From NCBI GenBank assembly GCA_028686425.1, contig JAQUBZ010000002.1, positions 51,488-115,487 of the forward strand: a stretch of 64,000 bases of DNA, read 5' to 3'. This stretch comes from Bacteroidales bacterium (GTDB lineage: Bacteria > Bacteroidota > Bacteroidia > Bacteroidales > UBA932). The translations under genes were made by a program, and so were the position numbers. The notes below the pieces were generated by a model, which was not told where the DNA came from, ran no database searches, and saw only the letters and a list, made by a program, of their open reading frames with translations. This document shows, one piece after another, positions 54,148 through 64,000 of this stretch (position 1 is the stretch's first letter; the number at the start of each line of letters is the position of its first letter).

Positions 54148-54858
54148 ATGAAGATACCAAGACATGTAACCATTATTATGGACGGAAATGGCAGATGGGC
54201 CCAAAAACAGGGACATGAGCGCCTGTTCGGACACAATGCCGGAGCCGAGAGCGTGAGAGCGTGCTGCGAGTATGCCGTTGAGAAGAAGATTGAATATCTG
54301 AGTCTATTTGCATTTTCGGAAGAGAATTGGAACAGACCGGAAGAAGAGATAGCAGGTCTGATGAAATTGATGTTTCAGTCCGTTTTAGGGGAGAGGGAGA
54401 GTTTTATGAAGAATCACATTAAATTCAGAGTGATAGGAGATAGGGAGAAACTTTCTGCGGAGCTGGTGGAGAGCATAGTGTCAGTCGAAGAAGAAACTGC
54501 CGGTAACGATGGAATGAATTTGATTGTGATGCTCAGCTATAGCGGCAAATGGGATATCTTACGGGCTGCAAGACATTATTCGGAAGAGGTGTTGAAGGCT
54601 TACATGGAAGGGAGTACTCCTCCAATGTTGGATAATGATTTATTTTCTTCATATCTAAGTACTTGTGATATTCCGGATCCGGACCTGATGATTAGAACGG
54701 GAGGAGAACAGCGTATTAGCAATTATATGCTCTGGCAGTGTGCCTATACTGAATTTTATTACACAGATGTACTTTGGCCTGATTTTCGCAAAAATGAATT
54801 CGACCTTGCTCTAAAAAGCTTTAACAATAGAGAGAGGCGTTATGGTAATATTAAATAA
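54148..54858 (+). CDS. uppS: Undecaprenyl diphosphate synthase
   Basis: A 236-residue cis-prenyltransferase. The signature HVTIIMDGNGRWA holds the catalytic aspartate (D12). FAFSEENWNRP and the C-terminal RTGGEQRISNYMLWQ with YTDVLWPDF are conserved. It makes the C55 lipid carrier used for peptidoglycan and for the surface polysaccharide encoded at the left of the window. It sits in the uppS-bamA-ompH block. Confidence 0.96.
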   Translation: MKIPRHVTIIMDGNGRWAQKQGHERLFGHNAGAESVRACCEYAVEKKIEYLSLFAFSEENWNRPEEEIAGLMKLMFQSVLGERESFMKNHIKFRVIGDREKLSAELVESIVSVEEETAGNDGMNLIVMLSYSGKWDILRAARHYSEEVLKAYMEGSTPPMLDNDLFSSYLSTCDIPDPDLMIRTGGEQRISNYMLWQCAYTEFYYTDVLWPDFRKNEFDLALKSFNNRERRYGNIK

Positions 54859-54864
54859 AAGGAT

Positions 54865-54872
54865 TATCTTTG
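54865..54872 (+). promoter_or_regulatory. -7 box of bamA
   Basis: TATCTTTG between uppS and bamA, 23 bases before the bamA ATG, without a clear -33 box. It would let the bamA-ompH-ompH part be expressed separately. Confidence 0.5.
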
Positions 54873-54895
54873 CACACTTATTCACATTTTAATAA

Positions 54896-57418
54896 ATGAG
54901 ACTTCTTAAATCATTTTTGGTCCTGTTTCTACTGCCCTGCGTATTGGTGGCACAGAATCCCGACAAGCAGCAAGCCATTGAGATAGACTACAATGCGCCA
55001 CACACTTATATCGTGGGAGGAATAAAAGTTGACGGTATCAAGTTCCTCAACTCAGATCAGATATTATCGGTTGTGGGATTGCAAATCGGTACCCCCATCA
55101 CTATTCCGAGCGAAGAGCTTTCCGCGGCAATGAAGCGAATCTGGCTTCAAAAAGCCTTTTCTACAGTGGGAATTTACATAGACTCGCTTTCTGCGGCAAA
55201 AGATACTGCATTTTTCAGGTTGGAGCTTACCGAAAGGCCGAGAGTCATAAGATGGGATTTTACGGGGGTGAAGAATACCGAAAGGGATGACCTCAAAGAG
55301 AAGCTGAATCTGAGACGCGGAGGCGAACTTTCGGAATATGTTATATCTTCTTCAACCGATCTGATTAAGAAATATTATAAGGAGAAAGGGTTTCTTAATG
55401 CAAAAGTGGATATATCCCAAGCCAATGACTCCATCATCAAAAATGCCGTAAAGGTCACATTTAATGTAAATAAAGGCAAAAAGGTCAAAGTAAAGCATAT
55501 AACATACTCCGGCAATGGCGAGATAACCAAGTTCAAACTGGACCGTTCGATGAAGAAGACAAAAGATGCCAGGTGGTACAACTTCTTCTCTTCAAAGAAA
55601 TTCAACGAAGAAGAGTACGAGAATGACAAACAGTCCCTGATAAATGTGTTTAATGAGGCAGGATATAGAGATGCAAAGATACTGAAAGACTCTATTTATA
55701 CCATTGAGGATGGCAGGATGGGGATTCATTTTGTGATAGATCAGGGGAAGAGATATTATTTTAGAAATATAACGTGGACGGGCAACTCCGAATATACGGA
55801 AGAGGCGCTCAACAGCGTGTTGAAGATAGGGAAAGGTGATATATATGACGTTGTTACCATGGAGAAACGTCTATTTGGCGGTGGAAAAGAGGGCGAAATG
55901 GATATTTCCAAACTTTATCGGGATCAGGGTTACCTTTTCTTCAACGTGATGCCGGTCGAATTGAATATCGATGGGGACTCCGTTGACGTCGAAATGCGTA
56001 TGGTTGAGGGTAAACCCGCCACATTCAATAATATAATCATCAACGGCAATACCATCACCAATGAAAAAGTGGTGAGACGTGCAGTATTCACAAGACCGGG
56101 ATATCTGTTCCGTCAGACCGACTTTGAACGCTCTATCCGCGAAATCGCCACAATGACCCACTTTGATGCAGAATATGCAACTGATGCTACAAGAGGGTAC
56201 AATATCATGCCTAATCCGATAAGCAATACAGTCGATATAGCTTACAATGTCGAAGAGAAAGCCAACAGCCAGCTCGAGCTTTCCGGAGGTTGGGGGGCAA
56301 ATACTTTTGTCGGTACACTCGGTGTCAGCTTCAACAACTTTTCATCAAGCAATTTCTTCAGGAAAGAGGCATGGAAGCCTGTTCCTTTGGGAGATGCACA
56401 GCAGCTTTCGGTAAGATTCCAGACCAACGGTTCATATTATACCGCATTTACGGCAAGTTTTGTGGAGCCCTGGCTTACAGGCAAGAAGCCTACATCGCTT
56501 AACATAGCGGCATACTTTACCCGTCAGACCAACTCGTATTCATCATATTATTATCAGGTGCTTAATGATAACGAATATATGGAGATATTCGGGGCTTCTA
56601 TCGGTATCGGTACCCGCTTGAAATGGCCTGATAACTATTTCGTACTTTACAATCAGTTGGGGTGGCAATCATACAAATTGCAGGATTGGTCATACAATTT
56701 CATATTCAAGACAGGTTTGTCTCACAATATAAGTTGGACCACGACCTTGTCAAGGAACTCTACCGACCAGACCATTTACCCCCGCTCCGGCTCCGATTTG
56801 TCGCTATCGCTCTCACTGACACCTCCATTCTCATTGTTCAGGGATAAAAATACGGACTATGACGCAATGACAGTTCAGGAGCACTACAATTGGATTGAAT
56901 ATCATAAGTGGACATTTAAGGGGTCGTTGTTTACCAAATTGGTAGGAGATCTTGTCCTTATGACGAGAGCACAGTTCGGTTATTTAGGATATTACAACAA
57001 AAAATGGGGATACTCTCCATTTGAAGGTTTCATAGTCGGAGGAGACGGTATGTCGGGATATAACACTTATGGCTCCGAAGTTATCGCCCTCAGAGGTTAT
57101 GAAAATTATTCGCTTACTCCATATATCGGCAATGCATACGCCGGTAATGTATATGACAAATTTACAGTGGAATTGAGATACCCGATTGTCATGCAGCCGC
57201 AGTCCACCATTTATGCTCTTGCTTTCCTTGAAGGAGGTAACTGCTGGTCGGACATCAAAGATTTCAATCCTTTCCAGATTAAACGCTCGGCAGGTGTGGG
57301 ACTCAGAGTATTGCTGCCGATTGTAGGTATGCTGGGAATCGATTGGGGATACGGATTTGATGCCGACAGCGGCAAAGACAAGGGACAATTCCATTTCTTG
57401 ATCGGACAACAATTCTAA
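54896..57418 (+). CDS. bamA: Outer-membrane assembly factor BamA
   Basis: An 840-residue Omp85 protein with a signal peptide ending near LVAQ (20). POTRA domains fill about 35-450 (for example GGIKVDGIKFLNSDQILSVV and YYFRNITWTGNSEYTEEALN). A 16-strand barrel follows, with a VRGF/IRGF-like loop motif reading ALRGYENYS, and the chain ends FLIGQQF with the terminal aromatic residue. It inserts beta-barrels into the outer membrane with BamD. Confidence 0.95.
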   Translation: MRLLKSFLVLFLLPCVLVAQNPDKQQAIEIDYNAPHTYIVGGIKVDGIKFLNSDQILSVVGLQIGTPITIPSEELSAAMKRIWLQKAFSTVGIYIDSLSAAKDTAFFRLELTERPRVIRWDFTGVKNTERDDLKEKLNLRRGGELSEYVISSSTDLIKKYYKEKGFLNAKVDISQANDSIIKNAVKVTFNVNKGKKVKVKHITYSGNGEITKFKLDRSMKKTKDARWYNFFSSKKFNEEEYENDKQSLINVFNEAGYRDAKILKDSIYTIEDGRMGIHFVIDQGKRYYFRNITWTGNSEYTEEALNSVLKIGKGDIYDVVTMEKRLFGGGKEGEMDISKLYRDQGYLFFNVMPVELNIDGDSVDVEMRMVEGKPATFNNIIINGNTITNEKVVRRAVFTRPGYLFRQTDFERSIREIATMTHFDAEYATDATRGYNIMPNPISNTVDIAYNVEEKANSQLELSGGWGANTFVGTLGVSFNNFSSSNFFRKEAWKPVPLGDAQQLSVRFQTNGSYYTAFTASFVEPWLTGKKPTSLNIAAYFTRQTNSYSSYYYQVLNDNEYMEIFGASIGIGTRLKWPDNYFVLYNQLGWQSYKLQDWSYNFIFKTGLSHNISWTTTLSRNSTDQTIYPRSGSDLSLSLSLTPPFSLFRDKNTDYDAMTVQEHYNWIEYHKWTFKGSLFTKLVGDLVLMTRAQFGYLGYYNKKWGYSPFEGFIVGGDGMSGYNTYGSEVIALRGYENYSLTPYIGNAYAGNVYDKFTVELRYPIVMQPQSTIYALAFLEGGNCWSDIKDFNPFQIKRSAGVGLRVLLPIVGMLGIDWGYGFDADSGKDKGQFHFLIGQQF

Positions 57419-57439
57419 TAAATAAAAGAGAGGTTAATT

Positions 57440-57952
57440 ATGAAACATGTTTTATTGACTCTATCAGTTGTTATCCTTTGCGGATTTACGCTGAGTGCAC
57501 AGAAAGTTGGATATATCGACACTGAATTGATACTTAAAGAAATACCCGAATATCAGACGGCACAGCAGCAACTGAATGAACTTGCCGACAAATACAAGGC
57601 AGCTATCGAATCTGAAGTGGGCACGATTGATGCTCTTTACAGAACTTATCAGTCTCAAAAAAACAACATGACTGCTACTCAGCGAGCAGCTAAGGAAGAA
57701 GAGATTATTTCTAAAGAAAAAGTGGTTAAAGAGAAGCAGAAAATCTATTTTGGAGAAGACGGTATCATGGCCAAGAAATCCGAAGAGCTGCTTACTCCAA
57801 TTCAGAACAGAATCACTGCGGCGATAGAAGTTCTGTCTTCCACAGATGAGTATGTCATGATTATAGACTTGGCAGTTGCCACGGGAGTCGTATATAAAAA
57901 TGCCAAATACGATTTGACACAGGATGTATTAAAAATTTTAAAAATAAAATAA
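57440..57952 (+). CDS. ompH: OmpH/Skp-family periplasmic chaperone
   Basis: A 170-residue protein with a signal peptide ending near LSAQ (20). KVGYIDTELILKEIPEYQTA is the typical start of the mature chain, a helical coiled-coil arm spans about 45-110, and the chain ends DLTQDVLKILK. It lies 21 bases after bamA and nine bases before a second copy, the standard Bacteroidota arrangement. Confidence 0.93.
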   Translation: MKHVLLTLSVVILCGFTLSAQKVGYIDTELILKEIPEYQTAQQQLNELADKYKAAIESEVGTIDALYRTYQSQKNNMTATQRAAKEEEIISKEKVVKEKQKIYFGEDGIMAKKSEELLTPIQNRITAAIEVLSSTDEYVMIIDLAVATGVVYKNAKYDLTQDVLKILKIK

Positions 57953-57961
57953 ACTTTAATT

Positions 57962-58522
57962 ATGAGAAAAATTACCCTACTAATTGTATTCTTTGTATGC
58001 ATTGGCGCATCAGTCAATGCTCAAACCTTTAAATTCGGACATATCAACACACAGGAACTTGTCTCTTTAATGTCTGAAATGGATTCTGCAACAGTTAAAA
58101 TGGAAGCTTATCGTGCCGACCTTGTTGAGACAATGGAAGGAATGCAGAATGAATATACTACAAAATACAACGATTATCAGAGAAAGCAGGCAACATGGAC
58201 TCCTGCAGTCAAACAAGCTAAAGAGGGGGAGATTCAGGAGATGATTCAGAGAATCCAGCAGTTTGAACAATCCGCACAGCAGGAAATGCAGCAGATGAAC
58301 CAGATTTTGATGGCCCCTGTATATCAAAAAGCTCAGGAAGCAATCAATAAAGTTGCTAAAGAGAATGGCATGACATATATATTTGACATCTCTGCAGGTT
58401 CGATTATCTATATGGATGAAACTGTCAGTGTCAATATTTTACCGTTGGCCAAAAAAGAGCTTGGAATACCTGCAGAAAAAGTGGCTCCTACACAAAGACC
58501 ACAGGCGGAAGCAACGAAATAA
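57962..58522 (+). CDS. ompH: Second OmpH/Skp-family periplasmic chaperone
   Basis: A 186-residue paralogue of the preceding gene. The signal peptide ends near VNAQ (20), KFGHINTQELVSLMSEMDSA opens the mature part, and a Gln-rich coiled coil follows (IQRIQQFEQSAQQEMQQMN). It has a longer tail, ending in PTQRPQAEATK. Skp proteins form trimers, so the pair could form mixed or separate trimers. A terminator follows. Confidence 0.93.
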   Translation: MRKITLLIVFFVCIGASVNAQTFKFGHINTQELVSLMSEMDSATVKMEAYRADLVETMEGMQNEYTTKYNDYQRKQATWTPAVKQAKEGEIQEMIQRIQQFEQSAQQEMQQMNQILMAPVYQKAQEAINKVAKENGMTYIFDISAGSIIYMDETVSVNILPLAKKELGIPAEKVAPTQRPQAEATK

Positions 58523-58543
58523 TTTTATAAAAACAACTGAATG

Positions 58544-58572
58544 AAAGCCGTATATCCTTGTACGGCTTTTGT
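58544..58572 (+). terminator. Terminator of the uppS-bamA-ompH operon
   Basis: AAAGCCGTA (58544-58552) pairs with TACGGCTTT (58561-58569) around an 8-base loop, then TTGTTATTT. Confidence 0.8.
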
Positions 58573-58574
58573 TA

Positions 58575-58800
58575 TTTCGACCCCCTTTTGATAGGTACTG
58601 CCTCCGTGGCTGATGCAGCTATATTTTGACCCCTTTTGTCGCTTACGCGACATTTTCCCCTAAGGGGACAAGGTTCACGCACTCCCGGCCTTGCCGTGTT
58701 TTGAAACCAACCTTGAATCATGAAGCGAGCATTTGTGCGATTAAAACACACGGCCTCCGTGCGGCTGCTGATGCAGCTGAATAATTTAATCTGTTTTGGT
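58575..58800. repeat. Intergenic mosaic of short direct and inverted repeats
   Basis: There is no gene between ompH and korA, and this part is more GC-rich than its surroundings. It holds two copies of GACCCC(C)TTTTG, two imperfect copies of CCTCCGTG...GCTGATGCAGCT (near 58601-58620 and 58752-58780), the small hairpins GTCGCTTACGCGAC and TCCCCTAAGGGGA, and inverted GCCGTGTTTT/AAAACACACGGC. It looks like a non-coding repeat element rather than a decayed gene. Confidence 0.5.
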
Positions 58801-58842
58801 GAAAAAGGCAAATAATATTTAAGTATAATCGGGAATAATGAT

Positions 58843-58850
58843 TACATTTG
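58843..58850 (+). promoter_or_regulatory. -7 box of korAB
   Basis: TACATTTG, 40 bases before the korA ATG; the -33 region (ATTTAAG) is a weak match. Confidence 0.5.
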
Positions 58851-58890
58851 CAAATTATATTTGTTCAATTAATAATAAATAAAAATTTTT

Positions 58891-60723
58891 ATGCAACACA
58901 AAGTTATTGACACTCAAGATGTCGTAATTCGTTTCGCCGGTGACTCGGGAGACGGTATGCAGTTAACGGGTACATTGTTTGCGGATGCCTCGGCTCTGTA
59001 TGGCAATGAAATTTCCACATTTCCCGATTATCCTGCCGAAATTCGTGCTCCTCACGGAACAGTTTCCGGTGTATCCGGTTTCCAGGTTCACGTAGGAAGT
59101 ATTGAAATCAATACTCCGGGCGACTTTTGCGATGTATTGGTGGCTATGAATCCGGCAGCTTTAAAAGCTAATGCAAAGTGGGCTAAGCCTACTGCAACCA
59201 TCATTGTCGATACCGACACCTTTGATGAAGCCGGCATTGTCAGGGCAGGATTTAAGACACTTGACCCTGTTACCGAATTGAAAGTAGAAGATAGAAACAT
59301 TATCTATTCTCCGATTACAACTTTGACTAAAGAGAGTTTGAAAGATAGCGGAATGGACAATAAGGCCATTATCCGTTGCAAGAACATGTTTACTCTGGGT
59401 ATGTGTTTCTTTATGTTTAACAGACCATTGGAGTTTACATACGCCTATCTTGAGAAGAAATTCAAGAAGAAACCGCAATTGATCGAGCCTAACAAGAAGG
59501 TCTTATTTGACGGTTTCAACTATGCAAGTAATATTCATGCAATAGCAAATACATATACCATTCAACCTGCCAGACAGGAGAAAGGTACATATAGAAATAT
59601 CAGCGGGAACCAGGCTACGGCATGGGGACTTATAGCTGCATCCGAAAAGAGCGGTGTTCCTTTGTTCTGCGGTTCGTATCCGATCACCCCTGCAACCGCA
59701 ATCCTTGAAGAGTTGGCCATTCACAAGAATTTGGGAGTAAAGACCCTTCAGGCCGAAGATGAAATCGCCGGTATCTGTACAGCTATCGGGGCAGCATACG
59801 CAGGTAATTTTGCAGTAACCACCACTTCAGGTCCGGGTCTTTCCCTTAAATCAGAAGCTTTGGGTCTTGCCATGATTACAGAGCTGCCTCTTGTACTTGT
59901 CGATGTTCAGAGAAGCGGTCCTTCTACAGGTATTCCTACCAAGACAGAGCAGACCGACCTTAATCAGGCATTGTATGGCAGAAACGGTGAATGTCCTATC
60001 GCAATCATTGCTGCACACTCTCCATCCCATTGCTTTGATGCTGCATTCTATGCAGGCAAATATGCAATGGAACACATGATGCCGGTCATCCTTCTGACAG
60101 AAGGGTTCCTCGGAAATGGTTCCGAACCTTGGAAAATTCCTTCAATGAAGGATTATCCTGCAATCAAACCTCCTTTCATCGACTCTTGCGAAGGTCAATA
60201 CAAACCTTATCAGAGAAATCCGGAAACTTTTGCACGTTATTGGGCAGTACCCGGTAAGGCAGGTCTTGAACATCGTGTAGGCGGTCTTGAGAAGAACACC
60301 GAAGGTGTCATCTCTTCAGATCCTCTTAATCACGAAAAAATGTGTGCCGAAAGAGCAGAGAAAGTTGCCCGCCTTGCCAACTATATTCCTGACCAGGAAG
60401 TTATCGGTGACAAGAAAGGTGAAATCCTGATTGTAGGTTGGGGTGGAACTTTCGGACACCTTTACACGGCAGTCAAGGAATTTCATGCTGAAGGTAAGAG
60501 TGTATCTCTTGCACATTTCGATTTCATTAATCCGCTTCCTAAAAATACTGCAGAAATCTTCGGTAATTTCAAAAAGATTATCGTATGCGAGTTGAACAGC
60601 GGTCATTTTGTTGACTATTTGAGAGCCAAGCTCCCTCAGTTCAAGTATATGCAATATAATAAAGTACAGGGACAGCCTTTCATTGTAAAGGAGATTGTCG
60701 ATGCAGTCAATAACATTCTTTAA
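58891..60723 (+). CDS. korA: 2-oxoacid:ferredoxin oxidoreductase alpha subunit (KorA type)
   Basis: A 610-residue fusion of the gamma domain (about 1-190, with FAGDSGDGMQLTG and FPDYPAEIRAPHGTVSG) and the alpha domain (from about 225, with GSYPITPATAILEEL, AEDEIAGICTAIGAAYAG and TTTSGPGLSLKSEALG). It catalyses the ferredoxin-linked conversion between 2-oxoglutarate, or a related 2-oxoacid, and the acyl-CoA. The beta subunit is encoded 18 bases downstream. No separate ferredoxin subunit gene is present, as usual for two-subunit KorAB. Confidence 0.93.
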   Translation: MQHKVIDTQDVVIRFAGDSGDGMQLTGTLFADASALYGNEISTFPDYPAEIRAPHGTVSGVSGFQVHVGSIEINTPGDFCDVLVAMNPAALKANAKWAKPTATIIVDTDTFDEAGIVRAGFKTLDPVTELKVEDRNIIYSPITTLTKESLKDSGMDNKAIIRCKNMFTLGMCFFMFNRPLEFTYAYLEKKFKKKPQLIEPNKKVLFDGFNYASNIHAIANTYTIQPARQEKGTYRNISGNQATAWGLIAASEKSGVPLFCGSYPITPATAILEELAIHKNLGVKTLQAEDEIAGICTAIGAAYAGNFAVTTTSGPGLSLKSEALGLAMITELPLVLVDVQRSGPSTGIPTKTEQTDLNQALYGRNGECPIAIIAAHSPSHCFDAAFYAGKYAMEHMMPVILLTEGFLGNGSEPWKIPSMKDYPAIKPPFIDSCEGQYKPYQRNPETFARYWAVPGKAGLEHRVGGLEKNTEGVISSDPLNHEKMCAERAEKVARLANYIPDQEVIGDKKGEILIVGWGGTFGHLYTAVKEFHAEGKSVSLAHFDFINPLPKNTAEIFGNFKKIIVCELNSGHFVDYLRAKLPQFKYMQYNKVQGQPFIVKEIVDAVNNIL

Positions 60724-60741
60724 TTTTTAGATAATACGATT

Positions 60742-61758
60742 ATGAAATATACAGCACAAGATTTTAAAAGTAACCAGGAAGTAAGATGGTGTCCGGGGTG
60801 TGGAGATCACGCCGTATTGGCATCACTTCAAAGAGCTTTACCTGAAGTTTGTGAAGCGTTGGGTTACACTAAAGAAAGATTTGTATTTGTGTCGGGTATC
60901 GGATGTTCGTCAAGATTACCTTACTATATGAATACATTCGGATTCCATAGCATCCACGGTCGTGCAACCGCTATTTCCACAGGTATGAAAGTTGCCAATC
61001 CTACACTGACCATTTGGCAGGCAACAGGCGACGGCGATGCCCTTGCAATCGGCGGTAACCATTTTATCCATGCTATTCGCAGAAATATAGATATCAATAT
61101 AGTCCTTTTCAACAACCAGATTTATGGCCTTACAAAGGGACAATACTCTCCTACATCAAAGTTGGGAGCCATAACAAAGACTTCTCCTTACGGAACAGTG
61201 GAACATCCGTTCACTCCGGGTGCTTTGGTACTTGGCGCAAGGGGTACGTTTTTTGCACGCAGTCTTGATTCGGAGATTAATCTCAATAAGGAAATATTTG
61301 TTGCAGCAGCCAAACATGATGGTACATCAGTCACTGAAATGCTTGTCAATTGTGTGATATTCAATGATGGAGCACATGCAACCATTTCCGATAGAGAGAA
61401 TAGGGAAGACCGTACAATCACTCTCCGCCACGGACAACCGATGATTTTCGGAAAGAACAAAGATAAAGGTCTTATTCTTGACGGACAAAAATTGAAAGTT
61501 GTAAAGATAGGGGAGAACGGCATTACCGAAAAGGACATTCTTGTTCACGACGCAACTACTGTCGAAACAGGCATACACTCTCTTCTTATTGAGATGAAAT
61601 ATCCCGAATATCCTGTGGCTCTCGGTATTATCAGAGATGTTAAGGATATGACTTATGATGACAATGTACGCGATCAGCTGCTTGAAGTTAAATCCAAATC
61701 AACCATCACTTGTATGGACGAACTTCTTCACAGTGGTGCTACATGGGAAGTTAAATAG
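60742..61758 (+). CDS. korB: 2-oxoacid:ferredoxin oxidoreductase beta subunit (KorB type)
   Basis: A 338-residue TPP-binding subunit. WCPGCGDHAVLASL and GIGCSSRLPYYM carry the Fe-S and TPP-proximal cysteines, and GDGDALAIGGNHFIHAIRRN with NNQIYGLTKGQYSPTS is the TPP/Mg motif. It works with KorA. The gdhA gene follows by 56 bases, so 2-oxoglutarate made or used here connects directly to glutamate. Confidence 0.94.
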   Translation: MKYTAQDFKSNQEVRWCPGCGDHAVLASLQRALPEVCEALGYTKERFVFVSGIGCSSRLPYYMNTFGFHSIHGRATAISTGMKVANPTLTIWQATGDGDALAIGGNHFIHAIRRNIDINIVLFNNQIYGLTKGQYSPTSKLGAITKTSPYGTVEHPFTPGALVLGARGTFFARSLDSEINLNKEIFVAAAKHDGTSVTEMLVNCVIFNDGAHATISDRENREDRTITLRHGQPMIFGKNKDKGLILDGQKLKVVKIGENGITEKDILVHDATTVETGIHSLLIEMKYPEYPVALGIIRDVKDMTYDDNVRDQLLEVKSKSTITCMDELLHSGATWEVK

Positions 61759-61814
61759 TTAATAATTAGAGTTTTTAGATAAACATATATAAACCAATAA
61801 ATTTATTTTTAATT

Positions 61815-63158
<1,344 letters not shown>

Positions 63159-63200
63159 TTGATAAAATATACGTCTTAATGAGACAGGGTGGTTTTTTGA

Positions 63201-63468
63201 TGTGAACCCCAAAAGTTTGACGGTTTACACCATTGAGGAAGCCTTCTCAAATATAGAAAGAGTTCGGTATTGTACCGGGCTCTTTCCTTTTAGTCTCAGC
63301 TTGATTCTATTGTAATTGTAGTATTGTATGTACTTTTTTAGTTTCATATTGAACTGCTCAATATTGTTCCACTCCTGCAAATATATCAATTCTGTTTTCA
63401 TGAGTCCAAAGAAGTTTTCCATCATAGAGGTGTCTAAGCAGTTGCCTTTGCGAGAATTGGTGGAATGA
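63201..63468 (-). mobile_element. IS3-family insertion sequence remnant
   Basis: The C-terminal end of an IS3-type orfB transposase lies on the minus strand. Its frame is open from about 63468 with SRKGNCLDTSMMENFFGLM, runs through YIQYYNYNRIKLRLKGKSP and ends at 63225. The SRKGNC...MENFFG and YYN..R segments surround the last acidic residue (E) of the DDE catalytic site. Right after the stop, TGTGAACCCCAAAAGTTTGAC (63201-63221) looks like the terminal inverted repeat. The first two DDE residues and the other end of the element are missing, so it cannot move. Confidence 0.8.
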
Positions 63469-63911
63469 AGTTACCGATTCAAAAATTCGTCTCAGACACA
63501 CACCAGAGGCATCATCGCTGAAGCCAACCAATCCACATAGTGCTGTTCAGGGGGTAGAAAGCCACGAAGTGCGCACCTTAAATATAACGGCAATCCCTTC
63601 TGTAATTTGCAACATATAAATGGTTTTTTGGGGTAAAGTTACCGATTACATACCGATTACAACATGTGAATATCTCCTACAAAATCAATCCCATCCAGAC
63701 ACACGCCGGAGGCATCCTCCCCGAAACCAACCAATCCACCCTGTGGCAATGGGGACTTGCTGAATTGCTTATGGAAAGATATTATCATTTTAATCATTTT
63801 ATGCAAAACACGTATGATGAACTTATGTTGTATTGGTGGTTAAAAATCATACCAATTCATGAGAGAGTTCAGCACATTTTTCCGAGGCGGGTTGTAAGTT
63901 TTTCACGTTAA
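63469..63911 (+). other. Two diverged copies of a short coding segment, one in a small frame
   Basis: A frame opening at a GTG at 63666 encodes 81 residues (through 63911) starting with INPIQTHAGGILPETNQST, of no family I know. The stretch 63493-63536 is a diverged copy of 63696-63739, and translated in the matching frame it reads QTHTRGIIAEANQST then a stop. Shared GTTACCGATT lies before each copy (about 63472 and 63641). Similarity at the protein level suggests remnants of a once-coding repeated gene beside the IS remnant. A short inverted repeat AGGCAA/TTGCCT follows near 63916-63931. Confidence 0.45.
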
Positions 63912-64000
63912 AAAGAGGCAAAAAATTGCCTGAAAATTTTAGAGGGAATACAGAATGAAGGAGCGACAGGGAAGTTGCATTTTCTCAAAAAATCGAAAAT

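Noticed and set aside
53487..54160. Two long minus-strand frames over nadK
   Set aside because: They are opposite an intact NAD kinase with all motifs, and neither has a plausible family.

Overview
The window comes from a member of the Bacteroidota, most likely an anaerobic Bacteroidales species. Many genes are preceded by the phylum-specific promoter (TAnnTTTG -7 box, with a TTTG or TTG -33 box about 19-21 bases upstream), and Shine-Dalgarno sites are rare. Family markers agree: an LruC-domain lipoprotein, a bamD-omega pair, the uppS-bamA-ompH-ompH block, the purC-LysM pair and a two-subunit KorAB. Rubrerythrin, a PerR-like repressor, KorAB and glutamate dehydrogenase fit an anaerobe living on 2-oxoacid and amino-acid metabolism. 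No taxon below the phylum can be fixed from the sequence alone.

Region 1-12650 is part of a surface-polysaccharide (O-antigen or capsule) locus, read on the minus strand except for one reversed, AT-rich glycosyltransferase gene. The promoter-proximal part is a tightly coupled operon: two FdtA-type ketoisomerases (one fused to a GNAT acyltransferase domain), a NeuD-like hexapeptide acyltransferase, a malonyl-CoA:ACP transacylase, an acyl carrier protein, a short-chain dehydrogenase, a KAS III-type ketosynthase, a glyoxalase-II-like metallo-hydrolase, an FdtB-type aminotransferase and a Wzx flippase. I read this as making a dTDP-3-amino-3,6-dideoxyhexose together with its own beta-hydroxyacyl group, built on a dedicated ACP and placed on the sugar amine before flipping. 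This is the most interesting system in the window. Glycosyltransferases, an O-acetyltransferase and a methyltransferase follow.

Region 12750-24250 holds an LruC lipoprotein, another glycosyltransferase, an exported GH2 glycosidase, a lipoprotein aldose epimerase, an exported protein of unknown function, a VanY-like carboxypeptidase, a glycerophosphodiesterase and priA. Region 24300-27320 is a small accessory island next to tRNA-Phe: a broken KilA-N gene, a small membrane-protein cassette between terminator hairpins, a winged-helix fragment, a higBA toxin-antitoxin pair with a clear operator, and a YjbR protein.

Region 27500-43600 carries an MFS transporter, an Fe-S lipoprotein of the aldo/keto-reductase family, a Zn/Cd ATPase with a GH18 enzyme, a Big_2-like lipoprotein, an ECF sigma factor with a membrane-anchored barrel protein, a large outer-membrane beta-barrel protein, PerR and rubrerythrin, an SDR, a nucleoside-recognition membrane protein and trxB. 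Region 43600-58600 is core: bamD, omega, recN, nagB, an aminopeptidase P, a LysM protein, purC, OmpH, pdxJ, nadK, uppS, bamA and two ompH genes. Region 58900-63160 is korA, korB and gdhA. The right end (63200-64000) holds an IS3-family remnant and two diverged copies of a short coding segment.
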